Assembly (NCBI RefSeq): GCF_014654615.1
Contig: NZ_BNBB01000004.1
Coordinates: forward strand, 62,001 to 126,000
DNA: 64,000 nt
Reading direction: 5' to 3'
From: Streptosporangium violaceochromogenes
Lineage (GTDB): Bacteria; Actinomycetota; Actinomycetes; Streptosporangiales; Streptosporangiaceae
Of the stretch, positions 7,395 to 16,670 are shown one piece after another. A program made the translations under genes and the position numbers. The notes below the pieces were generated by a model, which searched no databases, was not told the DNA's origin, and worked only from the letters and a program-made list of their open reading frames with translations. How positions within the stretch are numbered: position 1 is the stretch's first letter; each line of letters starts with the position of its first letter.

Positions 7395-8903
7395 TCACGA
7401 GCCCGACGGACTGGGGCCCGACGGGCTGGGGAAGGGGGACGGGGAGACGACGAGCGACGGCGGCGGCACGGAGTCGGCGACCCGGCAGGAGGCCCCGGAA
7501 CAGGCCACCAGGTCGTCGAGCTGCCGGTCGAACCGGGCGATCACCCCGGGCGGGACCCTCGCGGCGAGGTTGGAGAGCTGGTAGGGGTCCCTGGCGAGAT
7601 CGTAGAGCTGGTACTCGCCGGTGGAGTAGCGGACGAAGGTGTACCGGGCGGTCCGCATGCCCTGGTAGGCGGGGACCGGCGTCTGGCGGGCCGAGTTCGG
7701 GTTGATCGGGCGGTAGAACTCCAGCAGGACGTTCTGGCGCCACGGGACGGGGAGCCTGCCCTGCAGGAGCGGCAGCAGCGACCGGCCCTCGGCGAACTCC
7801 GGAAGCCTGGCGCCGGCGAGCTGGGCGAGGGTCGGGGCGATGTCCACGGTGGCGGCCATGTCTCCGACGACCCCGCCGGCGCGCACCCCCGGCCCCCTGA
7901 CCACGAACGGCACCTTGATCGACTCGTCGAACGGGGTCGTCTTGCCCTGGGCGAGCCGGTGCTGGCCCAGGTGGAACCCGTTATCGGAGCCGAAGAAGAG
8001 GTAGGTGTTATCCAGCTTCCCGGTGACACGCAGGGTCTCGATCAGGGAGGCGACCATGTCGTCCACGCCGAGCATGGCCCTGAGCCTGCGGCGGTAGCGC
8101 TCGTCGATGTTCTCGATCGTCCTTTCGCCGAACCTCTCGCGCGAGCTCAGCCACCGGGGCTCGGCGCTCACGTCCTCCTGGTCGAAGGAGGGGGGCCGCG
8201 GCGCGACGGCGTCGGCGAAGGCGTCGCGGTGCCGGGCGGCGCAGTTGGCCGGGTTGTGCGGGGCGACGGGGGCGAGGTACAGGAAGAACGGCTCCTCGCC
8301 CGCCTGGGAGACGAAGGCGTCGGCCTTCTGGCTGAGCACGTCGGTCAGGTAGTCGGTGTCGGCGGAGCCGTACGCCCTCAGCACGCCGTTCTCGTTGAGC
8401 GTGTAGTCGTACTCCTTGTACAGCCTGCGCACGGGGACGTCCCACTCGTCCCAGCCCTGCGGCACGTAGGTGGGGGCGGTCGCCCCGCCGGGGTAGTGGT
8501 TGAGGTATTTCCCCATCAGCCCGGTGCGGTAGCCGGCCGACTTCATCCAGGTGCCGAGCGTGGAACGTTCCAGGGCCGAGGCGTAGAACTTGGTGAAGCC
8601 GCCCTCGGGGGCCGTGTTGGTCAGCACGCCGTGGCTGTGGACGTACTGGGAGCGCAGGATCGTCGAGCGCGACGGGCAGCACCAGGAGTTCGTCACGAAG
8701 AAGCGGTCGAAGGAGGTGCCGCCCCGGACGAGCTCGTTCCAGATCGTGGGGAATCTCTGAAGGTCACCCGCCTCCAGATCGTCGACGAGGACGAACACGA
8801 TGTTGGGCCGCTCGGCCGCCCGCGCCGTCTCGGAAGCGACTCCCGGGGCGCCGAGGGTGCACAGCAGGATCAGGCAAAGGACCTTACGGACAGCATTAAG
8901 CAC
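7395..8903 (-). CDS. Secreted sulfatase
   Basis: A 502-residue sulfatase. The N-terminus has a signal peptide (LCLILLCTLGAPGVASETARA). The mature part starts with metal-binding RPNIVFVLVDDLEAGD. The formylglycine motif CCPSRSTILRSQYVHSHGV contains the C-x-P-S-R core. GKYLNHYP, FFLYLAPVAPHNP and FGSDNGFHLGQHRLAQGKTT supply further active-site positions. It likely hydrolyses sulfate esters outside the cytoplasm; the substrate is unknown. The C-terminus ends in a Pro/Ser-rich tail. I chose the GTG at 8901-8903, which has GGGAAG nine bases upstream, over an in-frame ATG at 8960 that lacks a ribosome site. It is divergent from the response-regulator gene. Confidence 0.9.
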   Translation of the reverse strand: MLNAVRKVLCLILLCTLGAPGVASETARAAERPNIVFVLVDDLEAGDLQRFPTIWNELVRGGTSFDRFFVTNSWCCPSRSTILRSQYVHSHGVLTNTAPEGGFTKFYASALERSTLGTWMKSAGYRTGLMGKYLNHYPGGATAPTYVPQGWDEWDVPVRRLYKEYDYTLNENGVLRAYGSADTDYLTDVLSQKADAFVSQAGEEPFFLYLAPVAPHNPANCAARHRDAFADAVAPRPPSFDQEDVSAEPRWLSSRERFGERTIENIDERYRRRLRAMLGVDDMVASLIETLRVTGKLDNTYLFFGSDNGFHLGQHRLAQGKTTPFDESIKVPFVVRGPGVRAGGVVGDMAATVDIAPTLAQLAGARLPEFAEGRSLLPLLQGRLPVPWRQNVLLEFYRPINPNSARQTPVPAYQGMRTARYTFVRYSTGEYQLYDLARDPYQLSNLAARVPPGVIARFDRQLDDLVACSGASCRVADSVPPPSLVVSPSPFPSPSGPSPSGS

Positions 8904-9038
8904 AAGCTCACGCTTCCCACAAGGCCGAATTTCGACACCTCGTCTCAGGCCCCCGAACATGCAACACGTTCCAGCTCAGACGGGGTGGCCTTCGGAGAAA
9001 GACCCGGCGCCCACCATCGGGCTGGCAGAATCGACCGG

Positions 9039-9689
9039 GTGACGATTCGGGTGCTCATCGCCGACGACCAGGAACTGGTGCGAACCGGCTTCCAGATGAT
9101 TCTGGACGCCCAGACGGACATGGAGGTCGTGGCGACCGCCGCCAACGGCGCCGAGGCGGTCGAGCACGCCCGGCGGCTCCGTCCCGACGTGTGCCTCCTC
9201 GACATCCGCATGCCCAGGCTGGACGGCCTGGAGGCCACCCGGCTCCTGGCCGGGCCCGGTGTGGCCGATCCGATGCGGGTGGTCATCGTCACGACCTTCG
9301 ACCTGGACGAATACGTCTACGGCGCCCTGCGGGCGGGGGCGACCGGGTTCCTGCTCAAGGACAGCGGGCCGACCCTGCTGGTCGAGGCGATCCGGGCCGC
9401 CGCGGCCGGCGACGCGCTGGTCTCCCCCTCGGTGACCGTACGGCTGCTCGAACACCTGGCCCACCCCCGAGGAGGCGGCGCCCGGCCGCCCGGCGAGCCG
9501 CTCACCGAGCGCGAGATGGACGTCGTCCGCCTGGTGGCCAGGGGGCGGACCAACCAGGAGGTCGCCGCGGAGCTGTTCGTCTCCCTCTCGACGGTCAAGA
9601 CCCATCTGGGAAGCATCCAGGCGAAGCTCGGCGCCAGAAACCGGGTGGAGATCGCGGCCTGGGCCTGGGAGTCGGGCGTGGTCGGCTGA
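9039..9689 (+). CDS. NarL/LuxR-family response regulator
   Basis: A 216-residue response regulator. The receiver domain (1-120) has IADDQELVRTG, the phosphoacceptor aspartate in CLLDIRMPRLDG (about residue 54) and the switch lysine in GFLLKDSGP. The C-terminal LuxR-type HTH (about 150-212) reads LTEREMDVVRLVARGRTNQE, then VSLSTVKTHL. It is a DNA-binding regulator normally phosphorylated by a sensor kinase; no histidine kinase gene lies next to it, so it is an orphan here. The GTG at 9039 begins VTIRVLIADD. It is divergent from the sulfatase gene across 135 bases. Confidence 0.92.
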   Translation: MTIRVLIADDQELVRTGFQMILDAQTDMEVVATAANGAEAVEHARRLRPDVCLLDIRMPRLDGLEATRLLAGPGVADPMRVVIVTTFDLDEYVYGALRAGATGFLLKDSGPTLLVEAIRAAAAGDALVSPSVTVRLLEHLAHPRGGGARPPGEPLTEREMDVVRLVARGRTNQEVAAELFVSLSTVKTHLGSIQAKLGARNRVEIAAWAWESGVVG

Positions 9690-9768
9690 CCGGCACGGCT
9701 GATTAGCGAAGGGGCCGACGGGATAGAAGAAGGGCAGGTCCTTCAGCGCATGCCGGGGGGAGATACAC

Positions 9769-10590
9769 ATGCGCTTCATCCCGTCCCTGCCGAGGAGATC
9801 GGCCACGGCCGTCCACGTGACCCTTGGCGCCCAGGTTCTGGCGATCGCCGCCCTGACGGTGTTCGAACGGGTCCGCGGCCGGCGGCTGGCGCGGGAGATC
9901 TCGGCTCTCGGCGGCGACCCTCACGCCCCCGGCGCCCACGCCGTCGTCGGCGCGGTGACCGTCTTCGCCCTCCTGATGATGATCGTCGCGGTGACCGTGA
10001 TCGCGTCCGTGACGGCCTACCTCACCTGGCTCATCCGGGCCCGGCGGAACGCGGCCCATCCCGAGGCGCCCGCCTGGCCCGTGCTGGTGGCCTGGCTCGT
10101 GCCGGGGGTCAACCTCGTCGCCCCGCCGCTGCTGCTGTACCGCCTCTGGTGGTCCTCGCGCCCACCGGCCGGCCGCCACGACCGCTGGGTGACGCTGCTG
10201 ACCGTCTGGTGGCTGAGCTGGCTGACCACGCTCGCCCTGGTCCTGGTACGGCTGCCGCTGGACACCGCCCCGCAGGACGCCGACCTCACCGGTCTGGGGC
10301 CGATCGAGCTGGTCTCGGTCGCGCTCTCCGCGCTGCTGTGCGCGGCGACCGTCCGGGAGATCGCGGGGGTCCAGGCCGCCGGAGCCCGGCAGGGCCGCGG
10401 CGCCGGGGCGCACCGGATGGCCCCGCGGGCCGTCCGCGAGATCCTCACGAGACGGGCGATGACGACGCTCCCCGGCCTTCCCGCGTCCCCTGTGCCCTCG
10501 GTGCTTCCCGGCCTCCCTGTGCTCCCCGTCTCCCTGGAGGCCGACGGCGACCGGCCCCCGGCGGGGACCGTCAGCCCCACGACCCCCTGA
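9769..10590 (+). CDS. DUF4328 membrane protein
   Basis: A 273-residue protein with about four hydrophobic segments (roughly 15-33, 58-90, 105-125, 140-165) and the DUF4328 features TYLTWLIRARRNA-like and PVLVAWLVPGVNLVAPPLL (observed as AYLTWLIRARRN and WPVLVAWLVPGVN). Function is unknown; actinobacteria carry many copies. The C-terminal 60 residues are Pro/Val-rich and probably unstructured. The ATG at 9769 follows GGGGGGAG with suitable spacing. It reads with the upstream response regulator but is 79 bases away. Confidence 0.82.
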   Translation: MRFIPSLPRRSATAVHVTLGAQVLAIAALTVFERVRGRRLAREISALGGDPHAPGAHAVVGAVTVFALLMMIVAVTVIASVTAYLTWLIRARRNAAHPEAPAWPVLVAWLVPGVNLVAPPLLLYRLWWSSRPPAGRHDRWVTLLTVWWLSWLTTLALVLVRLPLDTAPQDADLTGLGPIELVSVALSALLCAATVREIAGVQAAGARQGRGAGAHRMAPRAVREILTRRAMTTLPGLPASPVPSVLPGLPVLPVSLEADGDRPPAGTVSPTTP

Positions 10591-10662
10591 CCTCCACCCC
10601 CGGTGTCCCCGTCCCCGGCGTCCCCGGCGTCCTGTGTAAGCCTCCCGCCCTGACCGCTCCCA

Positions 10663-10700
10663 CGCCCCGGAAAAGCCCCGGCCTGGGCTTTCCCGGGGCG
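10663..10700 (+). terminator. Strong hairpin after the DUF4328 gene
   Basis: A 16-bp stem with one mismatch (10663-10678 with 10685-10700) and a 6-base loop lies between the DUF4328 gene and the kinase gene. It is the most stable hairpin in this stretch. No long T-run follows, which is common in high-GC actinobacteria. Confidence 0.6.
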
Positions 10701-10742
10701 CCGGTGTGACCTGGATAGGCTGTGCCCTTCATGTGACGGCGT

Positions 10743-12476
10743 ATGCGGTTAGGTATGACGGTGAACAACCTCAATCCGAGCGATTACCCCAATATTGGCC
10801 GATACCGCGTGCTCGGCCTGCTCGGCAGAGGCGGTATGGGCACGGTCCACCTCGGTGAGTCACCCGAGGGCCGGCGGGTCGCCATCAAAGTGATCAACCC
10901 GGAGTACAGCCGGCACGAGCAGTTCCGGATGCGCTTCCGCCGCGAGGCCGACGCCGCGCGGCGGGTCCGCCGGTTCTGCACGGCCGACGTGATCGAGGCC
11001 GCGCTCGACGGCGACCAGCTGTACGTGGTGACCGAGTACGTCGCGGGGCCGAACCTGGAGGAGGCCGTACGCTCGGGAGGACCGCTCGGCGGCTCCAGTC
11101 TCGACGCGCTGGCGGTCGGCGTGGCGACCGCGCTGGTCGCGATCCACGGCGCCGGGGTGGTGCACCGCGACCTCAAACCGTCCAACGTGCTGCTCTCCCC
11201 CGTCGGCCCCCGGGTGATCGACTTCGGTGTCGCCCGCGCGCTGGACACGCTCGGCGGGATCACCGCGACCGGGGAGATCCTCGGCACGCCCCGGTACATG
11301 GCGCCCGAGGTACTGCGCGGCGAGCCGGTCTCCCCCGCCTGCGACGTCTTCTCCTGGGGCTGCCTGATGGCCTTCGCCGCGAGCGGCCGGGCGCCGTTCG
11401 GCGGGGAGACACTTCCGTCGGTGCTGTATCAGGTGCTCAACACCGAACCCGTCCTTCAGGGCCTGGAGCCCGCGCTGCGCGAGCCGGTGGCCCACGCCCT
11501 CGCCAAGGACCCGGCGCGGCGGCCCACCTCCCAGCAGCTCCTCGACCACCTGCTGGGCAGATCGGCGGCCCCCGAGCAGGCCGCCCACTCGGTGCGGACG
11601 ACCTGGCAGCAGAGCCCGCCCCCGATGACGGAGACCGCCCCCCTCGGAGGGGACACCCATGCCGCCCCCACCCCCGCTCCGCGGCCGGCCGGTCGCGCGG
11701 GGCGCGGGTGGTGGGCCGCCGGGGTGGCCGCGGCGCTCCTGGCCGTCGCGGGCGCCGGCCTGTACCTCATGCTCTCCCCGGGCGGCCCGCCCGAGGATCT
11801 TCCCCTGCTCTACCAGGAGGACTTCACCCAGACCGGCAACGGCTGGAGCGGCGGCGTCTACGACGGGAACGGCGGCAAGTACGGCTACTCCCCCGAGGGC
11901 TACTACGCCCTCGACGTGGACGGCGTCTCCCCCGTCCGGCGGGAGAAGGCCCCGGCCGGGTTCCTGACCGCCCCGCCCGCCACCCCCGATCCCACGGCCA
12001 GCCCCACACCGGTCATCCCCGACCGGCTGCTGCTGGGCGCCGACGCCGGGGTCCGTGCCGGCAGCAGGGGCACGGGCGAGTACGGCCTGTTCTGCCGGGG
12101 CGAGGACGACTACCAGGCGACCCGGTACGAGTTCCTGATCGACACCCTGGGCACCGCGCGCCTGCGCAAGGCCGTCAAGAGCGGCGGAGGCGAGCTGATC
12201 AAACCCGTCCGGCTCGACCTGCCCGCGGGCGGGCCCGTCCGCCTCCAGGCCGAGTGCGCGGGCGGAAAGGAGGGCGTACGGCTGAGCATGTGGGTCAACG
12301 GCGACCTGGTCGGGTCCGTGCTGGACGCCAGCCCGCTGCCCAGCGGGCAGGTCGGCCTGCTCGCCAGGGTCGGCGAGAAGAGCAGCTCCGTGCTCAAGGC
12401 CTCGTTCGACAACTTCACCCTGCACGGCACGGCCCCCTCACCACAGACGCGGGCGTCCGGCGGGGGCGGCGAATGA
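10743..12476 (+). CDS. Receptor-type Ser/Thr protein kinase
   Basis: A 577-residue Hanks-type kinase. The kinase domain (about 20-280) has LLGRGGMGTVHLG, the lysine in VAIKVI, catalytic VHRDLKPSNVLL, VIDFGVARAL and GTPRYMAPEV. A Pro-rich juxtamembrane linker is followed by one transmembrane helix (about 322-345, WWAAGVAAALLAVAGAGLYL). The outside domain of about 200 residues (355-560) resembles a concanavalin/glucanase-like beta-sandwich of the kind found behind actinobacterial kinases (FTQTGNGWSGG near its start, SFDNFTL near its end); it is inferred to sense a ligand. The start could be the ATG at 10755 four codons on; neither has a clear ribosome site. Confidence 0.88.
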   Translation: MRLGMTVNNLNPSDYPNIGRYRVLGLLGRGGMGTVHLGESPEGRRVAIKVINPEYSRHEQFRMRFRREADAARRVRRFCTADVIEAALDGDQLYVVTEYVAGPNLEEAVRSGGPLGGSSLDALAVGVATALVAIHGAGVVHRDLKPSNVLLSPVGPRVIDFGVARALDTLGGITATGEILGTPRYMAPEVLRGEPVSPACDVFSWGCLMAFAASGRAPFGGETLPSVLYQVLNTEPVLQGLEPALREPVAHALAKDPARRPTSQQLLDHLLGRSAAPEQAAHSVRTTWQQSPPPMTETAPLGGDTHAAPTPAPRPAGRAGRGWWAAGVAAALLAVAGAGLYLMLSPGGPPEDLPLLYQEDFTQTGNGWSGGVYDGNGGKYGYSPEGYYALDVDGVSPVRREKAPAGFLTAPPATPDPTASPTPVIPDRLLLGADAGVRAGSRGTGEYGLFCRGEDDYQATRYEFLIDTLGTARLRKAVKSGGGELIKPVRLDLPAGGPVRLQAECAGGKEGVRLSMWVNGDLVGSVLDASPLPSGQVGLLARVGEKSSSVLKASFDNFTLHGTAPSPQTRASGGGGE

Positions 12477-12532
12477 TCAGTACGTGGCCGGGGACGATCC
12501 AGGTACCCGGCCGAGCGAGGGAGTTGAACGTG

Positions 12533-13492
12533 ATGCGTGCCGTAGTCGTCTCCGCCACCGGCGGCCCCGAGGTCCTGACCCTCACCGAGCTCCCGGACCC
12601 GGAACCGGGGCCCGGCGAGGTGCTGGTCGACGTCGCCGCCGCGGGGGTGAACTTCATCGACGTCTACCACCGGATGGGCCGCTACCCGGTGCCGCTGCCC
12701 TTCGTCCCCGGCAACGAGGGCGCGGGCACGGTCGCGGCGGTCGGCGAGGGCGTCGAGGGGGTGGCCGCCGGCGACACGGTGGCCTGGGCCGACGTCATGG
12801 GCGGCTACGCCTCCCGGGCGGTGGTCCCCGCCTCCCGCCTGCTGGCCGTCCCCGAGGGGATGACGGCGGATCTCGCCGCGGCCGTCACCCTCCAGGGGCT
12901 GACCGCCCACTACCTGACCCACTCCGTCCACGAGGTGAAGCCGGGAGACGAGGTGCTGGTGCACGCCGCCGCCGGAGGGGTGGGCCTGCTGCTCACCCAG
13001 ATCGCGAAGCTGCGCGGGGCGCGGGTGATCGGCACGGTCTCCACCGACGAGAAGGAGGAGCTGGCCCGGCGGGCGGGCGCCGACGAGGTCCTGCGCTACG
13101 ACGGTTTCGCCGAGGCGGTCCGCGCCCTGACCGGCTCCGGCGTGTGCGCCGTCTACGACGGGGTGGGCGCCGCCACCTTCGACGGCAGCCTCGCCTCGCT
13201 GCGCCCCCGCGGCATGATGGCCCTGTACGGCCAGGCCAGCGGCCCGGTGCCGCCGGTCGACCCGCAGGCCCTGGCCCGGGGCGGCTCCCTGTTCCTCACC
13301 CGGCCCACCCTCGGCCCCTACATCGCCACCCGCGAGGAGCTGACCTGGCGGGCCGCCGACGTCTTCGGCTGGGTGGCCTCCGGGCGGCTCAAGGTCCACG
13401 TCTCCGCCCGCCATCCCCTGGCCGACGCCGCGCGCGCCCACGAGGACCTGCAGGCCCGGCGCACGACCGGCAAGCTCCTGCTCCTGCCCTGA
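12533..13492 (+). CDS. NADPH:quinone oxidoreductase (zinc-independent MDR)
   Basis: A 319-residue medium-chain dehydrogenase/reductase of the quinone-oxidoreductase type. The GroES-like half has VAAAGVNFIDVYHRMGRYP and PFVPGNEGAGTV. The NADPH-binding half has VHAAAGGVGLLLTQIAK (about 145-160). Zinc ligands are absent, as expected for QOR. It probably reduces quinones or activated alkenes with NADPH in the cytoplasm. The ATG at 12533 was chosen over the GTG three bases earlier; a GAGGGAG element lies about ten bases upstream. It starts 56 bases after the kinase gene. Confidence 0.88.
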   Translation: MRAVVVSATGGPEVLTLTELPDPEPGPGEVLVDVAAAGVNFIDVYHRMGRYPVPLPFVPGNEGAGTVAAVGEGVEGVAAGDTVAWADVMGGYASRAVVPASRLLAVPEGMTADLAAAVTLQGLTAHYLTHSVHEVKPGDEVLVHAAAGGVGLLLTQIAKLRGARVIGTVSTDEKEELARRAGADEVLRYDGFAEAVRALTGSGVCAVYDGVGAATFDGSLASLRPRGMMALYGQASGPVPPVDPQALARGGSLFLTRPTLGPYIATREELTWRAADVFGWVASGRLKVHVSARHPLADAARAHEDLQARRTTGKLLLLP

Positions 13493-13559
13493 CCGTGCTC
13501 CGTTCCGGCTCCGGTCGACCGGCTCCGGCCGTGCTCCGGCCGTGCGGTGGCCTCCTCGG

Positions 13560-13592
13560 CCGTGCTCCGACCGCCGTACGGCCGGAGCACGG
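13560..13592. terminator. Bidirectional terminator between convergent genes
   Basis: CCGTGCTCCG and CGGAGCACGG form a perfect 10-bp stem around a 13-base loop that itself contains a CCGTACGG palindrome. It sits between the ends of the quinone oxidoreductase (+) and SHOCT (-) genes. The surrounding bases repeat GTGCTCCG several times. Confidence 0.6.
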
Positions 13593-13617
13593 TGCGGGCG
13601 GCCCCGCCCGCCGGCGG

Positions 13618-13827
13618 CTACCAGTCCTGGGAGAGGCCGGACATACGGCGCAGATACTCGTCCTCGTCGATCTCGCCCGCGGCGTAGCGGCGTTTGAGGA
13701 TCTCGCGCGGATCGTCGGGGGCAGGACGCCTGCCCGCCGCGGCGGCGCGGGCCAGCAGGACCGCGCCGACGACCAGGCCGGCGAGCACGACGGCGAGAAG
13801 AAGCGGCAGCACGAGCCGGAGCATCAT
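13618..13827 (-). CDS. Small membrane protein with SHOCT domain
   Basis: A 69-residue protein. Residues 3-28 form a hydrophobic helix (LPLLLAVVLAGLVVGAVLLA). The C-terminal SHOCT motif reads EILKRRYAAGEIDEDEYLRR. SHOCT domains are short C-terminal oligomerisation or membrane-associated modules of unknown role. It lies 15 bases downstream of cobQ on the same strand. Confidence 0.82.
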   Translation of the reverse strand: MMLRLVLPLLLAVVLAGLVVGAVLLARAAAAGRRPAPDDPREILKRRYAAGEIDEDEYLRRMSGLSQDW

Positions 13828-13842
13828 TCACCTTCCATAGCT

Positions 13843-15360
13843 CTATTGTGCGAAATTTCGTGAGAAGTCCGGTGCCTCGTGCGGGGTGCCGCCGGGCGGC
13901 AGGACCGGCAGCCCCCCGGGAGCGCCGTCCGTCAGGAGCCCCAGCAGGGCTCCGGTGTCCACATGCCGCTCGATCAGGTCGCCCAGGGCGTCCAGCCGTT
14001 CCTCCCGCAGCGCGGCGAAACGGATGCCCGGGGCCGGGGTGAAGTCACGGCCGGAGACCTCCGCCACATCGGCGAGGAACGCCCGGCGGAAGTCGTCGTT
14101 CTCCAGCGCCCCGTGCCAGGTGGTGCCCCAGACCGGCCCCACGCGGCAGCCGTCCAGGAAGGGCTCGCCGCCGTGGACGGTCACGACGCCGTGATGGATC
14201 TCGTACGCCTCGACGCGGCAGCCGTACGCGCCGCCGACCGGGCGGCCCAGGATCTTCCCGGCCCCGAACTCCACCGTCGCCGGCAGCAACCCCAGCCCCT
14301 CCACCCTCCCGGCCCCGGACTCGACGTCGTCGCAGATGGTCCGGGCGAGCATCTGGTAGCCGCCACAGATGCCCAGCACCGCCCGGCCGCGCAGCGCGCC
14401 GGCCAGGCCGGTGGCGCGCAGCCAGGCCAGGTCGGACACCGTGGCGCGCGTCCCCGGCAGCACCACCAGGTCGGCGTCGTCCAGTTCGGCCGGGGAGGTC
14501 ACGAAGCGGACCACCACGCCGGGCTCCGCGGCCAGGGCGTCCACGTCGGTGAAGTTGGAAAGACGCGGCAGCCGGACCACCGCGACCCGCAGGCTCTGCC
14601 GGCCGTACGGCGCACGCGCCCCGGCGGCGGGCCTGCCGTCCAGGGCGAGGGAGTCCTCGGCGTCCAGCCAGACACCGTCCAGCCACGGCAGCACACCGTA
14701 GACCTCACGCCCGGTCAGGCCCCTGATCATGTCGAGGCCGGGTTCGAGGATCTCCGGCGCCCCCCGGAATTTGTTGATCAGAAAACCCGCGATCAGCGCC
14801 TGGTCGGCGGGCTCCAGCAGGGCCACCGTCCCGTACAGCGAGGCGAAGACCCCACCCCGGTCGATGTCGCCGACCACGACGACCGGCAGGCCGGCGGCGC
14901 GGGCCAGACCCATGTTCGCGATGTCGCCCCTGCGCAGGTTGATCTCCGCCGGGCTGCCCGCCCCCTCGCAGATCACCACGTCGTAGGAGGCGCGCAGCCG
15001 CTCCAGCGCCTCCACCGCGACCCCCCGGAGCCGGTCCTTGACGTCCCAGTACTCCAGCGCGTCGACGTCGGCCAGCGGCCTGCCCATGACCACCACCTGG
15101 CTGCGCCGGTCACTTCCCGGTTTGAGCAGGATCGGGTTCATGTCCGCGGTGGGCTCCAGGCCACACGCGGCGGCCTGCATCGCCTGGGCCCGCCCGATCT
15201 CGGCGCCGTCTGCGGTGACGAAGGAGTTCAGCGACATGTTCTGCGCCTTGTACGGCGCGACCTTCACCCCCCGCCGCGCCAGCCAGCGGCAGATCCCCGC
15301 GGTGACGACGCTCTTACCCGCGTCGGAGGTGGTCCCGGCGACCAGCAGCGCCCCCCTCAC
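13843..15360 (-). CDS. cobQ: Cobyric acid synthase
   Basis: A 505-residue CobQ that amidates four carboxyls of adenosylcobyrinate a,c-diamide using glutamine and ATP. The N-terminal dethiobiotin-synthetase-like ATPase starts [18 protein letters not shown] and continues with [15 protein letters not shown] and [14 protein letters not shown]. The C-terminal class-I glutaminase (about 255-450) carries the cysteine in [12 protein letters not shown] and a late EIHHG histidine. The GTG at 15358-15360 matches the family start. A 20-codon ORF upstream (15357-15419) ends in a GTGA overlap with it. Confidence 0.94.
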   Translation of the reverse strand: MRGALLVAGTTSDAGKSVVTAGICRWLARRGVKVAPYKAQNMSLNSFVTADGAEIGRAQAMQAAACGLEPTADMNPILLKPGSDRRSQVVVMGRPLADVDALEYWDVKDRLRGVAVEALERLRASYDVVICEGAGSPAEINLRRGDIANMGLARAAGLPVVVVGDIDRGGVFASLYGTVALLEPADQALIAGFLINKFRGAPEILEPGLDMIRGLTGREVYGVLPWLDGVWLDAEDSLALDGRPAAGARAPYGRQSLRVAVVRLPRLSNFTDVDALAAEPGVVVRFVTSPAELDDADLVVLPGTRATVSDLAWLRATGLAGALRGRAVLGICGGYQMLARTICDDVESGAGRVEGLGLLPATVEFGAGKILGRPVGGAYGCRVEAYEIHHGVVTVHGGEPFLDGCRVGPVWGTTWHGALENDDFRRAFLADVAEVSGRDFTPAPGIRFAALREERLDALGDLIERHVDTGALLGLLTDGAPGGLPVLPPGGTPHEAPDFSRNFAQ

Positions 15361-15560
15361 CCGGCCACCGCCGGGCCGGTGGAAACCACGGGCGTCTTCC
15401 CTGACGGATCGGCAGTCATGATGACAGCATGCCGCGTGGTGGACCGTGCCGCCTATCCGGCCGTCGGCGTCACGGCCCGGCCCGTGCGCGCCATGCACGG
15501 TGAGGAGCCGCGCACCCGGCCCTTCACGGCCGGGAACCGGACTGCACCGCACACACCACG

Positions 15561-15586
15561 AAACCCCGCCGCCCGGCCCGGCGGCG
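15561..15586 (-). terminator. Intrinsic terminator after cobD
   Basis: On the minus strand a perfect 7-bp stem (CGCCGCC/GGCGGCG, 15567-15573 with 15580-15586) with a 6-base loop is followed by GGGGTTT. It begins 4 bases past the cobD stop and separates cobD from cobQ. Confidence 0.55.
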
Positions 15587-15589
15587 TGA

Positions 15590-16516
15590 TCACCTGTCCC
15601 CGGCCGAGCACCGGAACCCGCCCCGGGACGCGGCCAGCACGGCCAGCCCCGCCGCCGCCAGGCCGACCGCCCGGGCCAGCCGTACGGCCCGGCGGATGTC
15701 GGCGACCTCCGGCTTAAGGCCGTTCCCCATCTCCGGCCGGTGCTCCACCCGGTCGCCGTAGACGTTGACCCCGCCCAGCGTGACGTCCAGGGCCCCGGCG
15801 AAGGCCGCCTCGCACCGGCCGGCGTTGGGGCTCGGATGGCGGTGGCCGTCTCTGCGCAGCACGGCCGCCGCCCGCCGGACCGAACCGCCCACCAGGGGCG
15901 CGCCGAGCACCGCCAGCAGCCCGGTGATCCGCGCGGGAACCAGGTTGGCGGCGTCGTCGAGCCGGGCGGCGGCCCAGCCGAAACGCTCGTAGCGGGCACC
16001 GCGATGCCCGACCATGGCGTCCAGCGTGTTGACCGCCCGGTAGGCCAGCAGCCCGGGAATCCCGGCCACCGCCCCCCAGAACAGCGGCGCAACCACCGCG
16101 TCGGAGGTGTTCTCCGCGACCGACTCCACGGTGGCCCTGGCCAGTTCGGCCGGCTCCAGCCCGGAGGGGTCGCGCCCGCACAGGTGGGAGAGCCTTCGGC
16201 GGGCCCCGGCCACGTCGCCGGCCTCCAGCAACTCCGCCATCGCCACGCCCTCGCGCCCCAGGCTCGTGCCGCCCAGCACCGACCAGGTCGCCGCGGCACT
16301 CAGCACCCCCCGTGACACGGGGCCGGCCGCCCTCGTCGCGACCAGCCCGAGCAGCGCCGCCGCGCCGACGCACACCCCGGTGTGGAGGACCCCCGCCGCG
16401 CGGGCGTCGCCGTACAGGCGCCTCTCCAGCGCGGCGGCGCCCCGGCCGAACAGCGCCACCGGATGCCCGCGCCGGGGGTCGGCGAGCACGACGTCGATCG
16501 CGACCCCGGCGAGCAT
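15590..16516 (-). CDS. cobD: Adenosylcobinamide-phosphate synthase
   Basis: A 308-residue CobD/CbiB membrane protein attaching the aminopropanol arm to adenosylcobyrate. Signatures are [19 protein letters not shown] at the N-terminus, [20 protein letters not shown] (about 120-140), [19 protein letters not shown] and [14 protein letters not shown]. Several hydrophobic segments are present. I chose the ATG at 16514-16516, which has GAGG eight bases upstream and matches family length. An in-frame ATG at 16687 would add 57 low-complexity residues and overlap the phosphotransferase gene by 17 bases; that start cannot be excluded. Confidence 0.9.
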   Translation of the reverse strand: MLAGVAIDVVLADPRRGHPVALFGRGAAALERRLYGDARAAGVLHTGVCVGAAALLGLVATRAAGPVSRGVLSAAATWSVLGGTSLGREGVAMAELLEAGDVAGARRRLSHLCGRDPSGLEPAELARATVESVAENTSDAVVAPLFWGAVAGIPGLLAYRAVNTLDAMVGHRGARYERFGWAAARLDDAANLVPARITGLLAVLGAPLVGGSVRRAAAVLRRDGHRHPSPNAGRCEAAFAGALDVTLGGVNVYGDRVEHRPEMGNGLKPEVADIRRAVRLARAVGLAAAGLAVLAASRGGFRCSAGDR

Positions 16517-16670
16517 CCCCAGTGCCTCGGCCCGCCCCGGCCACCGGAGATCCGCGGCGCCGTACCCGGCGCGATGCCCCTCCGCCTTCGCGGCACCTTT
16601 CCCGGCGCCTCTCACGCCGGCCGCTGCCGGCGAACGGCCGCCGGCCCTGCGGAGCCTTTCAAACGCGGCG

